Positions 6,401-7,269 of a stretch of DNA of 7,269 nt are shown one piece after another. This stretch comes from DATDRS01 sp035291605. GTDB lineage: Bacteria; Chloroflexota; Anaerolineae; Anaerolineales; UBA6663. The stretch spans positions 1 to 7,269 of the forward strand of contig DATDRS010000506.1 in NCBI GenBank assembly GCA_035291605.1. Direction: 5' to 3'. The translations under genes and the position numbers were made by a program. The stretch's first letter is position 1. Each line of letters opens with the position of its first letter. The notes beneath the pieces are model-generated. The model had not been told where the DNA came from. It ran no database searches and saw only the letters and a program-made list of their open reading frames with translations.

Positions 6401-7269
6401 GGCGACCTCGGTATCTTTGACGTGGCACGTCCACGAGTCGCGCCCCGTCTCCGGGTCTTTCTCCAGCGCACAGTTCCACTGATGCTCGTTGTAGACGACA
6501 TGCAGACTCTGGTTGGGCGCGGGCGTCGCGCCGTCCCACCCCACGGTGACGATGTCGAAGGCCGCGGGCTTGCCCACTTCGCCGATGTACTCCTGAGGCC
6601 GCGCGCCGATGTAGAACTGCCCCTGGTGGACGACGACCTCGACGCGCCCGGCGACCTGCTGGCCGCCCGCCGGGTCGGTCACGAGCGCCTCGACGGTGTA
6701 AAGCTGCGAGGCGCCGGAGTCGGACAGGTCGGCCTTCACTTCGAGCGTGGCCTTGCCCTGCGCGTCGGTCTTGCCGTCCTTCTCGGCGATCAGCCGCCCG
6801 TACGCGCCAAACTGCGGGATGCCCTCGCCCGCCGAGTAATCGTAGTTATAGAAGTCATACCAGCCCTGGCCCTGATAGTTGAAGAAGTAGTCCGCCGAGA
6901 GCACCGACCAGTGCACGTCTGCGTTGGACACCGGGCCGCCGAAGAAGAAGCTCGCGTCCACGGTCACCGGGAAGGTCGCGCCCTGCACGGTCTGCGTGAC
7001 GGGCGAGGCCACGTTGACCTGAAACTCAGGCTTGCGGTACTCGGCGACGCTGAAGGAGATACCGCAGCAGAAGTATTGGATTCTCTCGGTCGAGATGTTG
7101 ATGTAGTAGGCGCCCAACCCGGCTTCGTCGGCCAGGCGGAACTCGCCGGAGAACGTGCCGAACGAACTGATCTCCAACGCATCCTTGTAGACCTCTTCGC
7201 CCTGGTCGTTGGTGATCGCGACCTGGATTTCCTCCAAGTCCGGCAGCGTAAAGCGGGCGTCGTCTTCCT
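3419..7269 (-). CDS. Bacterial alpha-2-macroglobulin family protein, thioester type (C-terminal 1282 aa)
   Basis: Bacterial A2Ms are large envelope proteins thought to trap attacking proteases: cleavage of a bait region exposes a thioester that binds the protease covalently. The frame is open to the window edge; the TTG at 7237 lies inside a macroglobulin (MG) domain and is not a start. Counting from the first full codon at 7267: MG domain end with AEYRKPEF (75-82); further MG domains to about 340; bait-region domain about 345-555 (DRKSYRPGE onward), with six glycines at 541-546; A2M core about 552-645 (DTAYW, LPDNLTTWR); thioester motif CTEQ at 780-783 within YECTEQTVSRF; alpha/alpha-toroid thioester domain to about 1080 (DGGWGWW, DTRSTA, TTQETAWAL); C-terminal receptor-binding-like domain about 1120-1282 (LEDPIPAG, PEVFGRG). 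The N-terminal signal or lipobox lies outside the window. No pbpC, the usual enterobacterial partner, follows it. Confidence 0.93.
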   Translation of the reverse strand, partial: EDDARFTLPDLEEIQVAITNDQGEEVYKDALEISSFGTFSGEFRLADEAGLGAYYINISTERIQYFCCGISFSVAEYRKPEFQVNVASPVTQTVQGATFPVTVDASFFFGGPVSNADVHWSVLSADYFFNYQGQGWYDFYNYDYSAGEGIPQFGAYGRLIAEKDGKTDAQGKATLEVKADLSDSGASQLYTVEALVTDPAGGQQVAGRVEVVVHQGQFYIGARPQEYIGEVGKPAAFDIVTVGWDGATPAPNQSLHVVYNEHQWNCALEKDPETGRDSWTCHVKDTEVAAQDVTTDDKGQAVSSFTPPKGGVYQVKVSGRDSGGHTITAATYLWVSEPGGYVLWRQNNNDRISLVADRKSYRPGETAEILIPSPFQGPAVALVTVERGRILHHQVVALTSNSATYRLPITADFAPDVFVSVVLVKGVDENNPTPAFKMGLVKLAVSPEQQQITVTLTPDKTKVGPRDSVTYQIKATDYLGKPVQAELSVGLSDLAALSLAAPNSGPILNAFYGERGLGVRTGLGLSLSVDRLNEQAERAKGGGGGGAEGFNEVRSQFLDTAYWQAAIVTDPDGQAAFTVSLPDNLTTWRLDARGVTAETLVGQSTTDIVATKDLLIRPVTPRFFVVGDQSRLAAVVNNNTAQDIQATVTLAGTGVALTSPAAQNVAVKANDRAEVAWDVTVGDVSTVDLTFSVEGGGLRDASKPTLGIPPDQTLPVYKYSAPETVGTAGQLDSANSVLEAISLPRRFDVTQGELSVHLDPSLAAAMTGGLTYLEHYPYECTEQTVSRFLPNVLTYRALKDLNLADPRLEAKLTILVNTGLQRLYARQHVDGGWGWWQTDQSDSYVSAYVVFGLVKAQQSGFPVSENVLASGLSYLQEQIIRGSAGNGKLSALARRAVTSDFNRQAFILHVLAEAGQGDTSATVQLFEDRENLSTYARAYLALTFHRLDPQDERIKTLLSDLNNAAILSATGAHWEEGTNDWWNMNTDTRSTAIVLDTLALLDPGNALIPNVVRWLMVARKAETWATTQETAWALIGLTDWMVASGELKGNYDYDVSLNGNMLDFGKVSADNLRDPIALKVAVADLLKDQANRLVINRGGGDGRLYYTAHLEVYFPVEDVKALSRGIVVAREYTLKSEDCGGPKQAACPPVAEVKAGQDIQVKVTLIAPNDLYYVVLEDPIPAGTEPIDTSLKTTSVVGEPPALNYADPLYYGWGWWWFSNTDLRDEKVVLFATYLSKGTYEYTYMLHASLPGVYKVIPTQANEFYFPEVFGRGDGMVFTINP
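4919..4930 (-). other. Thioester-forming CTEQ motif of the A2M
   Basis: The codons TGC ACC GAG CAG encode Cys-Thr-Glu-Gln in the context Y-E-C-T-E-Q-T. In this family the Cys side chain and the Gln form the internal thioester (CxEQ; CLEQ in the E. coli protein). Its presence marks this as a thioester-competent A2M, not one of the thioester-less paralogues. Confidence 0.9.
5630..5647. repeat. GCC-type trinucleotide run encoding six glycines
   Basis: The + strand reads CCC then five GCC units, which on the minus strand encodes six consecutive glycines (GGC x5, GGG) after Ala-Lys and before Ala-Glu-Gly. It lies between the bait-region domain and the A2M core domain. The run is a slippage-prone tract in the part of the protein expected to be a flexible, protease-accessible linker. 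Confidence 0.8.

Noticed and set aside
7235..7237. TTG at 7237 as the A2M start codon
   Set aside because: The frame stays open to the window edge and the residues before it (ARFTLPD) continue the same macroglobulin domain, so the gene simply runs out of the window.

Overview
This window reads as bacterial chromosomal DNA in which every supported gene lies on the minus strand. The strongest protein is a very large thioester-type alpha-2-macroglobulin (A2M) with a strongly GC-rich third codon position. A2M proteins of this Ig-like, Trp/Gly-rich style, next to an AAA_14/DUF4143 ATPase and an AbiE module, would fit a GC-rich environmental bacterium such as a member of Chloroflexota. That placement is an impression from protein style and cannot be proved here.

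Layout, in the direction of transcription (right to left). (1) 7269-3419: C-terminal ~1282 residues of an extracytoplasmic A2M; its N-terminus lies outside the window. (2) 3418-3334: a short gap packed with inverted repeats that forms the leader of the next gene. (3) 3333-2809: a 174-aa protein of unknown function, apparently an internal tandem duplication of a ~70-residue beta-rich unit. (4) 2808-2660: a gap holding a perfect 12-bp inverted repeat and a TATATT box directly in front of an ATG. (5) 2659-1505: an AAA_14 ATPase with a DUF4143 nuclease-fold-like C-terminus. (6) 1453-761: a 230-aa unrecognised, probably helical, soluble protein with a perfect Shine-Dalgarno sequence. (7) 760-608: a gap with a TTGACA-16-TACACT promoter. 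(8) 607-11: an AbiEi-type antitoxin/repressor. (9) 14-1: the first codons of a following gene overlapping the antitoxin stop as ATGA, most likely the AbiEii nucleotidyltransferase toxin.

Two parts can be distinguished. Positions 2809-7269 look like resident, GC-rich genome: an envelope A2M and its neighbour, possibly one transcript. Positions 1-2700 are less GC-biased in codon use and carry a toxin-antitoxin module, an orphan ATPase and an unknown protein, which is the look of an accessory or defence-type patch. No tRNA, rRNA, CRISPR array, transposase or phage gene was seen. The most notable items are the operator-like inverted repeat before the ATPase, the duplicated 174-aa protein beside the A2M with its structured leader, and the uncharacterised 230-aa gene between the ATPase and the AbiE pair.
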